Shown here piece by piece: positions 1-5,991 of a DNA stretch of 6,479 nucleotides. Numbering within the stretch: position 1 is the stretch's first letter; each line of letters opens with the position of its first letter. The notes under the pieces were generated by a model. The model did no database searches and had not been told where the DNA came from. It saw only the letters and a list, made by a program, of their open reading frames with translations. A program made the translations under genes and the position numbers. The stretch is taken from assembly GCA_015494005.1 (NCBI GenBank), contig WGCB01000514.1, positions 1 to 6,479 on the forward strand. Reading direction: 5' to 3'. Origin of the DNA: Caldilineaceae bacterium (GTDB taxonomy: Bacteria; Chloroflexota; Anaerolineae; Caldilineales; Caldilineaceae).

Positions 1-123
1 CTCCTCGGGCATGGCCGCGGCCACCGCCTGGACCCGCTCCTGGTCCACGTAGAAGACCTGGCAGACGTCCCCAGCTTCCTGGGTTGGTGCTGGCGCTGTG
101 GCGGGTTGGTTGTTCGAGGGCAT
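1..123 (-). CDS. ArsR/SmtB-family metal-sensing repressor, CadC-like (partial, N-terminal 41 residues)
   Basis: The gene starts at the ATG at 121-123 on the minus strand and runs off the window at base 1, so only 41 residues are visible. A GGAG ribosome site (130-133) lies 6 nt before the ATG. After a Pro/Ala/Gln-rich leader, residues 19-31 read DVCQVFYVDQERV. This matches the N-terminus of cadmium/lead sensors of the CadC type (Asp-x-Cys, aromatic, Asp, Glu, Lys/Arg-Val), which precedes the winged helix. Cys21 corresponds to the first N-terminal ligand of CadC, while the second Cys position is Tyr25. The winged-helix DNA-binding domain and the remaining ligands lie outside the window. The gene is 185 nt downstream of the metal ATPase on the same strand, with no terminator seen between them, so co-transcription is possible. 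The family call rests on a short stretch; the metal is not determined. Confidence 0.72.
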   Translation of the reverse strand, partial: MPSNNQPATAPAPTQEAGDVCQVFYVDQERVQAVAAAMPEE

Positions 124-246
124 GGTGATCTCCGTGATGTGTGATGCGAAATGCGTCATCCGTGACCTGCGAGGCCGTTGGGATCAGGGGAGACAGGAAA
201 CTGGCCGCCGAATCGCCGGCTGTCAACTCTCCCCCACCCAACCGTC

Positions 247-302
247 GATCTTCGATCTGGAATCTTCAGTCTTGAATCTTCGATCTTTGATCTTCCATTT
301 TC
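247..302. repeat. Heptanucleotide tandem repeat, eight degenerate copies
   Basis: Eight consecutive 7-bp units on the plus strand: GATCTTC, GATCTGG, AATCTTC, AGTCTTG, AATCTTC, GATCTTT, GATCTTC, CATTTTC (consensus about RATCTTC). The array begins 6 bp past the ATPase stop codon and fills part of the 124-308 gap. I see no GC-rich hairpin with a U-run here. Its composition is AT-richer than the genes on both sides. Short heptameric tandem repeats between genes are known from cyanobacteria (STRR sequences); no function is assigned here. Confidence 0.8.
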
Positions 303-308
303 CTCCCC

Positions 309-2420
309 TCACCCCTTCAACATGCGCAGGCCGTTGCCGATGACGATGAACTCGCTGATCTCGTGGCCCAGGACCGCCACCGGCAGGGTGAAGGCGCCGC
401 TCACCGCGCCGATGACCAGGGCTGTGATCACCACGGTGGCCAGGGCCAGGTTCTGACGCACGATGACCTGGTTGCGCCGGGCCAGCTCCAGCGCGTAGGC
501 CAGCTTCTCCAGGTCGTCGGCCATCAGGGCTACGTCCGCGGTCTCCAGGGCCACGTCCGTGCCCGCCGCGCCCATGGCGATGCCCACGGTGGCCTCGGCC
601 AGGGCCGGCGCGTCGTTGACCCCATCCCCCACCATGGCCACCACGTCCCCGTAGCGCTCCTTCAGCTCCCGCACCTTGGCCACCTTGTCCTCCGGCTTCA
701 GCCCGGCGAAGAACTGGTCCAGCCCCAGCTCCTGGGCGATGGCCTGAGCCGTGCGGGGGTTGTCCCCGGTGAGCATGACCACTTGCTCCACGCCCAGCCG
801 GTGCAGGGCCTGGATGGCCTCTCGGGCGTTCTCCCGGGGGCGATCCCGCACCGCGATGAGCCCCCACACCTGGGACGAGCTGCCCACCACCATGACCGTC
901 TTGCCCTGGTCCTGGAGCTCCTGGATGGTGGCCTGGACGGCGCTCAGGTCCAGCCCCAGCTGCTCCGCGAAGAGGGCCGGGCTGCCCACGTAGACCCGAT
1001 CGCCGTCCACCTGGGCCTGGGCGCCCACGCCGGTCAGGGCCTGGAAGCTCTGGGCAGGGACCGGCGTCACGCCGGTTTCCTCCGCATGGCGCAGGATGGC
1101 CCGGGCCAGGGGATGCTCGCTGCGCTGCTCCACCCCGGCAGCCAGGGCCAGGAGCCGCTCCTGGGGCATGTCCGGGGCCAGGACCAGCACGTCCGTCACC
1201 TCGGGCTGGCCGGTGGTCAGGGTGCCGGTCTTATCCAGGGCCACCACCCGCACCTGGGCCAACTTCTCCACGTAGACGCCCCCCTTGATGAGCACGCCGT
1301 GGCGGGCGCCGGTCCCCAGGGTGGCCACCAGGGTGATGGGGATGGAGATGACCAGGGCGCAGGGCGCGGCGGCCACGATGAAGACCGTGGCCCGGGTCAG
1401 CCAGACCAGCCAGGGCGCGCCAAGAAGGAGGGGCGGCGCCACCGCGATGAGCACGCCCACCAGGAGCACCGCAGGGCTGTAGCGGGCGCCGAAACGCTCG
1501 ATGAAACGCTGGCTCTCCCCCTTGCGCTCCTGGGCCTCCTCCACCATCTGGATGATGCGGCTCAGGGTGTTGTCCGCGAAGGTCTTGGTGGCCCGGACCT
1601 CCAGCGCGCCCGGGCCGTTGATGCTGCCGGCGAAGACCGGATCCCCGGGGCCCTTCTCCACGGGCACGCTCTCCCCAGTGACCGGCGCCTCGTTCAGGCT
1701 GGAGTGGCCGTCGATGATCACCCCGTCCGTGGGGATGGACTGGCCGGGCTTGACGATGAAGACGTCCCCCACGGCCAGCTCCTCCACGGGGATCTCCACC
1801 TCCTGGCCGTTCCGGCGCACCAGCGCGGTCTTGGGGGCCAGGTCCATGAGGGCCTTGATGGCGGAGCGGGTCTTCTCCTCGGTGTAGCCCTCCGCGGCCT
1901 CGCTGATGGAGTAGAGGAAGACCAGCATGGCCCCCTCCGCGGCCTGGCCCATGGCCGCGGCCACCACCGCGGCGATGCTCATGAGCAGCTCGATGCCGAT
2001 GCGCCGCTCGTAGATCAGCTCCTCGATGGCCTCCCGGCCGAAGTAGTAGCCGCCGATGAGGATGGCCGCCACGTAGATGGGCAGGGTGACCGCCTCGGCC
2101 GCGCCGGCCTGCCCCAGGAGCCAGCCCACCAGCAGGAGCAGGCCCGAGGCCAGGGAGGTGAGCACCTTGGGGTTGCGCCAGGGCTTGGGCGGCCCGGCCA
2201 GGGCCATCCCTTCCTGGGCCGGGAAGCCCTGGGCCGCCAGCGTCTCCTCGATGGCCTGGGGCTGCAGCACATCCGGGTCGTAGAGGATGCGCACCTTGGC
2301 CGACTTGAGGTAGACCGTCACCTGGGCCAGGCCCGGCGTCCCCTCCAAGGCCCGGCGGATGGCCGCGGCGTCGTGTTCGCAGTCCAGGTTCTGGACCCGC
2401 AGCTCCAGCTGTTCTGTCAT
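309..2420 (-). CDS. Heavy-metal-translocating P1B-type ATPase (atypical APC class)
   Basis: A 703-residue membrane pump that would use ATP to export a transition-metal ion from the cytoplasm. An HMA-like domain (about 5-68) has one candidate ligand, Cys14 in NLDCEHDA, instead of CxxC. Eight hydrophobic segments are seen near 85-106, 112-127, 143-158, 160-173, 313-336, 342-366, 652-673 and 676-698. Catalytic motifs are intact: TGES 248-251, phosphorylated Asp396 in DKTGT, SEHP 434-437, TGDN 551-554, GDGVNDAP 598-605. The membrane metal motif is A352-P353-C354 in place of CPC, and the last helix carries H686-E687. APC plus HE resembles the SPC/HEGxT (P1B-4, Co/Zn/Fe-type) group more than Cd/Zn/Pb CPC pumps. 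The ATG at 2418-2420 has a strong AGGAGG 7 nt upstream. The frame stays open to an ATG at 2546, but that lies upstream of the predicted transcription start. Substrate uncertain. Confidence 0.95.
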   Translation of the reverse strand: MTEQLELRVQNLDCEHDAAAIRRALEGTPGLAQVTVYLKSAKVRILYDPDVLQPQAIEETLAAQGFPAQEGMALAGPPKPWRNPKVLTSLASGLLLLVGWLLGQAGAAEAVTLPIYVAAILIGGYYFGREAIEELIYERRIGIELLMSIAAVVAAAMGQAAEGAMLVFLYSISEAAEGYTEEKTRSAIKALMDLAPKTALVRRNGQEVEIPVEELAVGDVFIVKPGQSIPTDGVIIDGHSSLNEAPVTGESVPVEKGPGDPVFAGSINGPGALEVRATKTFADNTLSRIIQMVEEAQERKGESQRFIERFGARYSPAVLLVGVLIAVAPPLLLGAPWLVWLTRATVFIVAAAPCALVISIPITLVATLGTGARHGVLIKGGVYVEKLAQVRVVALDKTGTLTTGQPEVTDVLVLAPDMPQERLLALAAGVEQRSEHPLARAILRHAEETGVTPVPAQSFQALTGVGAQAQVDGDRVYVGSPALFAEQLGLDLSAVQATIQELQDQGKTVMVVGSSSQVWGLIAVRDRPRENAREAIQALHRLGVEQVVMLTGDNPRTAQAIAQELGLDQFFAGLKPEDKVAKVRELKERYGDVVAMVGDGVNDAPALAEATVGIAMGAAGTDVALETADVALMADDLEKLAYALELARRNQVIVRQNLALATVVITALVIGAVSGAFTLPVAVLGHEISEFIVIGNGLRMLKG

Positions 2421-2427
2421 CGCGCCC

Positions 2428-2433
2428 CCTCCT
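2428..2433 (-). promoter_or_regulatory. Ribosome binding site deciding the ATPase start
   Basis: AGGAGG on the minus strand, followed by more G residues, lies 7 nt before the ATG at 2418-2420. This supports that ATG over the in-frame upstream ATG at 2544-2546. Confidence 0.85.
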
Positions 2434-2492
2434 GTTTGACAAGTTTCAGTTTGACAAATTCCACGTTGACAAGTTCCAGTTTGACAAATTTC
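2433..2492 (-). repeat. 4 x 15-bp tandem repeat in the ATPase leader
   Basis: Four exactly 15-bp copies on the minus strand: GAAATTTGTCAAACT, GGAACTTGTCAACGT, GGAATTTGTCAAACT and GAAACTTGTCAAACA, with consensus GRAAYTTGTCAANNN. They fill the leader between the operator and the ribosome site. The plus strand of each unit contains TTGACAA, which looks like a -35 box, but no matching -10 box was found for a plus-strand transcript. The units are in frame with the ATPase and free of stops; if translated, each would encode [E/G]-[I/T]-C-Q-x, placing a Cys every five residues. Because the predicted transcript begins near 2519 and the best start is at 2420, the array is more likely untranslated leader. 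Function unknown. Confidence 0.85.
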
Positions 2493-2497
2493 ACGAC

Positions 2498-2523
2498 AAT
2501 AGTTGAACAACTGCTCAATTATT
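2498..2523. promoter_or_regulatory. ArsR/SmtB-type 12-2-12 operator of the ATPase promoter
   Basis: On the minus strand the left arm is AATAATTGAGCA, the spacer GT and the right arm TGTTCAACTATT; 10 of 12 arm positions pair. Imperfect 12-2-12 dyads with TGA.CA and TG.TCA cores are the known binding sites of SmtB/ZiaR/CzrA-like repressors. The site begins 2 bp after the -10 box and covers the predicted transcription start, a position where a bound repressor would block transcription. Which repressor binds it is inferred: the SmtB-like protein at 6084-6434 or the CadC-like protein at the window start. Confidence 0.78.
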
Positions 2524-2525
2524 TG

Positions 2526-2554
2526 ATTGTAGCCAGGCCGCGCCATTCTGTCAA
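2526..2554 (-). promoter_or_regulatory. Sigma-70-like promoter of the metal ATPase
   Basis: On the minus strand TTGACA (2549-2554) is followed by a 17-bp spacer and TACAAT (2526-2531): a perfect -35 box and a 5/6 -10 box at ideal spacing. Transcription would start near 2519, giving a leader of about 99 nt that includes the 15-bp repeats. The in-frame ATG at 2544-2546 lies between the two boxes, so it cannot be used from this promoter. Confidence 0.8.
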
Positions 2555-2622
2555 AAAGGTTGGCCCCGCCACAAATTCATCCTCCGCGGAGTGGGAGGGG
2601 CGCGAGTGGCACGGGCTGCACG

Positions 2623-2654
2623 AAAAAAAGAGGCGAGGGATTGTCCCCCGCCTC
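2623..2654 (-). terminator. Rho-independent terminator after the lipoprotein gene
   Basis: Read on the minus strand, an 11-bp stem (arms 2644-2654 and 2630-2640, GAGGCG paired with CGCCTC plus GGGA with UCCC, one G-U pair) closes a 3-nt loop and is followed directly by seven U residues (2629-2623). It begins about 40 nt after the lipoprotein stop codon and insulates that gene from the ATPase promoter downstream. Confidence 0.9.
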
Positions 2655-2694
2655 CTGGATTGCCGACACTGCGGTTGGCGTGCTTGGAAGACCG

Positions 2695-4254
2695 TCACGG
2701 GATCTCGGGGAAGCCGTTGACCTCGTCGTTGTGGAACCAGATGAACTCGTTGGAGGCGTGCATGGCCCCGGCGGCGTCGAAACGGCCGTTGGTCACGCTC
2801 CAGCTGCCGCCGTCCCAGGTGACCTCCGTGGCGAACACCGGCGCGATGCCGTAGTCGCCGCCAGCCTTGGGCGGCAGAGGCACATTGGGATGGCCGAAGT
2901 AGATCACCGGTTCCTCCTGCTCGAAGGGATCCTTGGCCACAGAGACCGGCGGTGCGGACTGCTGGAGGCCGCTCAGGTTGACCGCGCTCTCGAAGAAGCC
3001 GGTAAAGAGGGCCTCGACCTGGTCGGCGTCCACGGCGTCGCCGCCGTAGAACTTCAGGCTGTTGAGGGCGCCCATGATCACGGCCACGTCGTCGATGTTG
3101 TAGACATTCTGGCTGGTGAAGACGCCGTTGGCCGCATCGTACTCCTCGACCAGGCTGTCGAACGCATCCGCGGCGGTGTCGAGGTAGCCCTCATCGCCGC
3201 TGGTGCGGTAGGCCTCTACCAGGCCGCGAATCACGAAGGCCCGCTCGGTGGCGTTGGTCGGCTCGGCGTCCGCCAGGGCATCGCCGAATTCTGCGATCTT
3301 CTCCAGGGCCTGCTGCTGCCCGGCCGCCTGGGTGGTGTTGGCCGCGTACCAGGTGAGGGCCTGCACGGCCAGGGAGAGCTCCTCGATCCCCTCAGGCTGT
3401 CGGTCAGCCAGGGCGGCAAAGAGCCCGTCGGCCGCGCCCAGGAACTTGGCGGCCGCATCGGCATCGGCGTAGCGATTGGTCGTGCTGTGAGGCAAGGCGT
3501 CCATGGCCAGGGTCCCACCCAGATCGCTGAAGGCCTCCAGCATGACCCACTGGCCGCCCCAGTCCAGGGTCCCGTCGCTGTTGGCGATCAGGCCCTGGTC
3601 GTTCTGGAGGTTCTGCAGAGCGTACAGCCCCTGCTGCTTGGCCTCCGCGTCCAGGAGCAGGCCCACGAAGCGCCACTGGGCGCCGAAATCATCAGCGGCG
3701 GTGCCAAAGTGGTCGTCCACGTGGAACTGCTTGGACCACTCGGTCTCCTTGATCATGGTCCAGCCCTGGGCCCGGGCCGTGACCGTCTTGTCGAAGCTGT
3801 CCGGATCCCAGCGCAGGGAGCCGTAGTCGCTGAAGTCGATCTGGTGGATGTAGTGCGGGTCGCCGCTGGCGTAGACAGCCTTCAAAGGCGCGACGCCCTT
3901 CTTGGGTCCGGCCGTGTCGCCGTCGTCTGGGTTGGCGTCGGCCAGCTGGATGAAATGCTTGATCACCGCCGGGTCCGGTTTGAAAGTCTCGCCCAGGCCG
4001 GAGCGGAAGACCAGGTTGCCCAGGTTGTAGCGGGAGTACCAGTACCCTTCCTCTTCGGCGGCTGTGCCGTCGAACTCAGGAACCCGACCCACGATCCCTT
4101 GGGCCTCGGCTTTCTCCGCGGCGGGGGTGGACCGTGGCGTGGAATTCGACCTGGCAGGCACGGGTGGTGGGGTCAGAGCAGCTGTGCATGCGCTGAAGAC
4201 GAGCGCGAAGAACAGCGATAGTCCGACAATGAACAATGTTCGATTGGCTCTCAT
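2695..4254 (-). CDS. Predicted lipoprotein of unknown function, alpha-helical
   Basis: I do not recognise this 519-residue protein. The N-terminus has basic residues (Arg2, Arg5), a hydrophobic stretch (7-20) and a lipobox-like FSAC with Cys23, so it is probably exported and lipid-anchored; Phe at -3 is less usual than Leu. A Pro/Ser/Thr-rich linker follows (about 28-45). The rest (about 60-430) is rich in Ala, Leu, Trp and aromatic residues and alternates predicted helices with loops, as in helical-repeat or toroid folds such as six-hairpin enzymes; that is only a resemblance. The C-terminal part (about 445-519) looks more beta-like. No catalytic motif was identified. The ATG at 4252-4254 has AGGGAG 9 nt upstream and directly precedes the signal peptide, so it is preferred over an in-frame ATG at 4281 and a GTG at 4308. 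A terminator follows; the HAD gene lies 211 nt upstream on the same strand. Confidence 0.85.
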   Translation of the reverse strand: MRANRTLFIVGLSLFFALVFSACTAALTPPPVPARSNSTPRSTPAAEKAEAQGIVGRVPEFDGTAAEEEGYWYSRYNLGNLVFRSGLGETFKPDPAVIKHFIQLADANPDDGDTAGPKKGVAPLKAVYASGDPHYIHQIDFSDYGSLRWDPDSFDKTVTARAQGWTMIKETEWSKQFHVDDHFGTAADDFGAQWRFVGLLLDAEAKQQGLYALQNLQNDQGLIANSDGTLDWGGQWVMLEAFSDLGGTLAMDALPHSTTNRYADADAAAKFLGAADGLFAALADRQPEGIEELSLAVQALTWYAANTTQAAGQQQALEKIAEFGDALADAEPTNATERAFVIRGLVEAYRTSGDEGYLDTAADAFDSLVEEYDAANGVFTSQNVYNIDDVAVIMGALNSLKFYGGDAVDADQVEALFTGFFESAVNLSGLQQSAPPVSVAKDPFEQEEPVIYFGHPNVPLPPKAGGDYGIAPVFATEVTWDGGSWSVTNGRFDAAGAMHASNEFIWFHNDEVNGFPEIP

Positions 4255-4263
4255 GGTTTCTTG

Positions 4264-4269
4264 CTCCCT
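4264..4269 (-). promoter_or_regulatory. Ribosome binding site of the lipoprotein gene
   Basis: AGGGAG on the minus strand, 9 nt before the ATG at 4252-4254. The two in-frame upstream starts (4281, 4308) have no such site, so this supports the start that opens directly into the signal peptide. Confidence 0.65.
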
Positions 4270-4288
4270 GAAGAACTCCATTGTTGTT

Positions 4289-4306
4289 GACGGCGTCACC
4301 GCCGTC
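4289..4306. promoter_or_regulatory. Perfect 7-bp hairpin upstream of the lipoprotein start
   Basis: GACGGCG, a TCAC loop and CGCCGTC form a perfect GC-rich stem 35 nt before the lipoprotein ATG. There is no U-run on either side, so it is not a standard terminator. It may sit in the leader of the lipoprotein transcript. Function is unknown and chance is possible. Confidence 0.4.
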
Positions 4307-4387
4307 ACAGAACGTCATTTTGGGTGAATTGTGAGGGATGGATTGCTGTCGCGCCGAGCCATGCCGAAGCAAGACACGGCCACATGG

Positions 4388-4415
4388 CATCGATCCGTGC
4401 GTCCACCGATCGATG
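4388..4415. repeat. 8-bp inverted repeat with a 12-nt spacer
   Basis: CATCGATC (4388-4395) and GATCGATG (4408-4415) are perfect reverse complements separated by 12 nt. The pair lies in the gap between the HAD stop and the lipoprotein start. It could be a protein-binding dyad; no convincing promoter was found next to it. Confidence 0.45.
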
Positions 4416-4440
4416 TCGAACAGCAAGTCCGTTATTACAA

Positions 4441-4460
4441 ACCAGCGCTGGTGTGTACAC
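4441..4460. repeat. Two adjacent perfect palindromes after the HAD gene
   Basis: ACCAGCGCTGGT (4441-4452) is a perfect 12-bp palindrome followed at once by GTGTACAC (4453-4460), a perfect 8-bp palindrome. They end 5 nt past the HAD stop codon. On the minus strand the sequence after the first is TTTGTAATAA, only weakly U-rich, so a weak terminator or a protein site are both possible. Confidence 0.4.
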
Positions 4461-4465
4461 TTGGT

Positions 4466-5221
4466 TTAGGGGATCTTCGAAGCCTGGGCTAGATTGGCGT
4501 CGAAGTGAGCCACCGCCTGGGGGAGAAGCGCCGGCTCGTCCACGATACGATCCGCTGGCAAGAGGCCCGCGGCGTGCAGCTGGGCCCGGGTGAAGGGTGT
4601 GCTCACGGCCACCACGTGCATGCCCGCTTCCAGTGCGGCTTGCACCCCAGCCGGCGAGTCCTCGATGACCAGGCAGGCGGACGGCGGCATGGCCAGTTCC
4701 CTGGAGACCAGCTGGTAGATCTCGGGATCCGGCTTGCCCCGCTCCACGTCGTCTCGCGTGGCGATGAAGTCGAACTTGCCCTGCCAGCCCAGGATGTCCA
4801 ATACGCGCTGGACCTGGGGGCAGTGGGACATGGTGGCCAGAGCTGTCTTGCAACCGGCTCGGCGGGCCATCTCCAACAGAGCCACATTGTGAGGCCACTG
4901 GTTGGTGCGCAGGACCTCTGGATCGGCCAACAAGCTTCGGTAGTGACGCAATCGCACCTGCACGAAGGCCTGCCAGGCCGTGGCCACGCCGAATTCAGCC
5001 ATGCGCCCTCGGGCCTTCTCCTCCAGGTGGAAGCGTTCTATCAAGGCGATGGCCACGTCCCGGCGAGAGCGGCCGACCACAGCCTTGAAGGCCTCGACCA
5101 CCTCCCCTTCCTGAAGGGTGTACGGGCACAGTTCGACCGCGGCCCGGGCATAGGAGAGGGCTTTGAGGCGCTCAGTCTGGACGAGCGTGCCGTCCAGGTC
5201 AAAGATGACGGCTTGGATCAT
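4466..5221 (-). CDS. HAD-superfamily hydrolase, subfamily IA (beta-phosphoglucomutase-like)
   Basis: A 251-residue cytoplasmic enzyme of the phosphatase/phosphomutase type; family members act on small phosphorylated metabolites, and the substrate cannot be read from the sequence. Motif I is FDLDGTLV with nucleophile Asp8 and acid/base Asp10. A helical cap domain spans about 16-100. Motif II is in TALATMSH (Thr130), motif III Lys163 in GKPDPEIY, and motif IV E187-D188 in IEDSPAGVQAALEAGM. All four motifs are intact and the length is normal for the family. The start at ATG 5219-5221 places the first beta-strand (MIQAVIFDLDG) at the N-terminus as expected; its ribosome site is weak (AAGG about 8 nt upstream). 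The frame stays open to an ATG at 5338, which would add 39 Lys-rich residues; this is thought less likely because it has no ribosome site and no family match. Confidence 0.9.
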   Translation of the reverse strand: MIQAVIFDLDGTLVQTERLKALSYARAAVELCPYTLQEGEVVEAFKAVVGRSRRDVAIALIERFHLEEKARGRMAEFGVATAWQAFVQVRLRHYRSLLADPEVLRTNQWPHNVALLEMARRAGCKTALATMSHCPQVQRVLDILGWQGKFDFIATRDDVERGKPDPEIYQLVSRELAMPPSACLVIEDSPAGVQAALEAGMHVVAVSTPFTRAQLHAAGLLPADRIVDEPALLPQAVAHFDANLAQASKIP

Positions 5222-5441
5222 GGGGTTTGCCTTGGCCTTTGCAGTGCATCCTCTGGCATTTTTCAGCCGGTAATCTTTCCGGATCTGGGTGTCAGCGTCT
5301 ATATTTTCAATGGTTTTTTTCATCGAGTGAGTTTTCATTGAGCAGGCACAGCCATGGATCCAGGCTCAGACCCGGTGATCGGGCAGTGTGACGCGATCAT
5401 GGTACTCCTGCATACAGCGCCCGAAAGTGAGCACGCCCACT
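5222..5441. other. Divergent intergenic region between HAD and GNAT genes
   Basis: This gap separates two divergent genes and must hold both promoters. The part at 5290-5340 is clearly AT-richer than the flanks, as expected for a promoter zone. On the minus strand TTGAAA and TATAGA occur there, but not at proper spacing with a partner box. On the plus strand GTGACG (5388-5393), 17 bp and CATACA make only a weak match. No operator-like dyad of the metal type was found here. Confidence 0.4.
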
Positions 5442-5945
5442 GTGAGCAGCCGCCCAGATTTCCACCATGCCCTCACCATCCGGTCCATGACCGCCCAGGA
5501 CATCCCGGCCCTGGCCCAGCTCATGGCCGAAACGCCCCTCTGGCAGCGCTACGGGGTAACGAAGACCAGCGCTCGACAGCGCTTCCAGGAGGGGCTGGCA
5601 GCCGGCGCCACCATCCTCGTGGCCCAGGTGGGCAATGAACAGGCCGGTTTCCTCTGGTACGCCACCCGGGGCGCCTTTCTGCGCAGCGGCTACGTGGTGC
5701 TGCTGGGCGTGGGGGCAGCGTGGCGAGGCATGGGCGTGGGCCGGGCCCTCATGGCCCAGGGAGAGGCGGCCATGTTCCAGGAGGTGGACGCGGTCTTCCT
5801 GCTGGTCTCCCACTTCAACCAGGCAGCCCAGGCTTTCTATCGGCGGCTGGGGTATCGGCAGGTGGGGCGACTCCCCGGCTATGTGCTCCCGGACGTGGAC
5901 GAGCTGATCTTCTTCAAGAAACGCCCGGTTCCAGGCCAGGGGTGA
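5442..5945 (+). CDS. GNAT-family N-acetyltransferase
   Basis: A predicted acetyl-CoA-dependent acyltransferase of about 167 residues, normal for a single GNAT domain. Visible elements in order: first strand and helix LTIRSMTAQDIPALAQL (about 11-27), the acetyl-CoA pyrophosphate loop RGMGVGRA (95-102) after strand VVLLGVGAAW, then SHFNQAAQAFYRRLGYRQVG (123-142) with Asn126 and the candidate general-acid Tyr133, and a final strand DELIFFKK. The pattern resembles protein- or amine-acetylating RimI-like members, but the acceptor is unknown. The start is uncertain: the first strand begins before the first internal ATG (5487), so an upstream GTG is needed. GTG at 5442 is chosen as the shortest start keeping the domain; GTGs at 5427 and 5388 are alternatives, and none has a clear ribosome site. 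It lies just before the zinc-sensor promoter, with no terminator between. Confidence 0.85.
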   Translation: MSSRPDFHHALTIRSMTAQDIPALAQLMAETPLWQRYGVTKTSARQRFQEGLAAGATILVAQVGNEQAGFLWYATRGAFLRSGYVVLLGVGAAWRGMGVGRALMAQGEAAMFQEVDAVFLLVSHFNQAAQAFYRRLGYRQVGRLPGYVLPDVDELIFFKKRPVPGQG

Positions 5946-5962
5946 CCGACCGAATCTGGAGG

Positions 5963-5991
5963 TTGACAAAGAGCCGGTTTGGGTGTTTAAT
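5963..5991 (+). promoter_or_regulatory. Sigma-70-like promoter of the SmtB-like gene
   Basis: TTGACA (5963-5968), a 17-bp spacer and TTTAAT (5986-5991) form a near-consensus promoter 18 bp after the acetyltransferase stop. Transcription would start near 5998, within the operator, leaving a leader of about 85 nt. The in-frame ATG at 5994 therefore cannot be used from this promoter. Confidence 0.82.

Noticed and set aside
139..165. Imperfect dyad (TGACGC and GCATCA arms on the minus strand) upstream of the partial ArsR gene as an operator
   Set aside because: The arms are short with a mismatch, it lacks the 12-2-12 form of the other two sites, and no proper promoter was found beside it. TTGACA on the minus strand near 225 has no acceptable -10 box.
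2435..2490. Four TTGACA-like -35 boxes on the plus strand
   Set aside because: They arise from the 15-bp repeat, lack suitable -10 boxes, and face no plus-strand gene.
2421..2546. A 42-residue N-terminal extension of the ATPase
   Set aside because: The upstream ATG lies between the -35 and -10 boxes, while AGGAGG 7 nt before the ATG at 2418-2420 marks the better start. Kept only as a finding because of the Cys-Gln repeat.
363..2720. A 785-codon open frame on the plus strand opposite the ATPase
   Set aside because: It is a GC-rich antisense shadow of the ATPase: composition dominated by Gly, His, Arg, Gln and Asp, no recognisable motif, and it runs through the ATPase promoter and terminator region.
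2560..4221. A 553-codon open frame on the plus strand opposite the lipoprotein gene
   Set aside because: It is antisense to a gene with a ribosome site, signal peptide and terminator. It has no family resemblance and no promoter.
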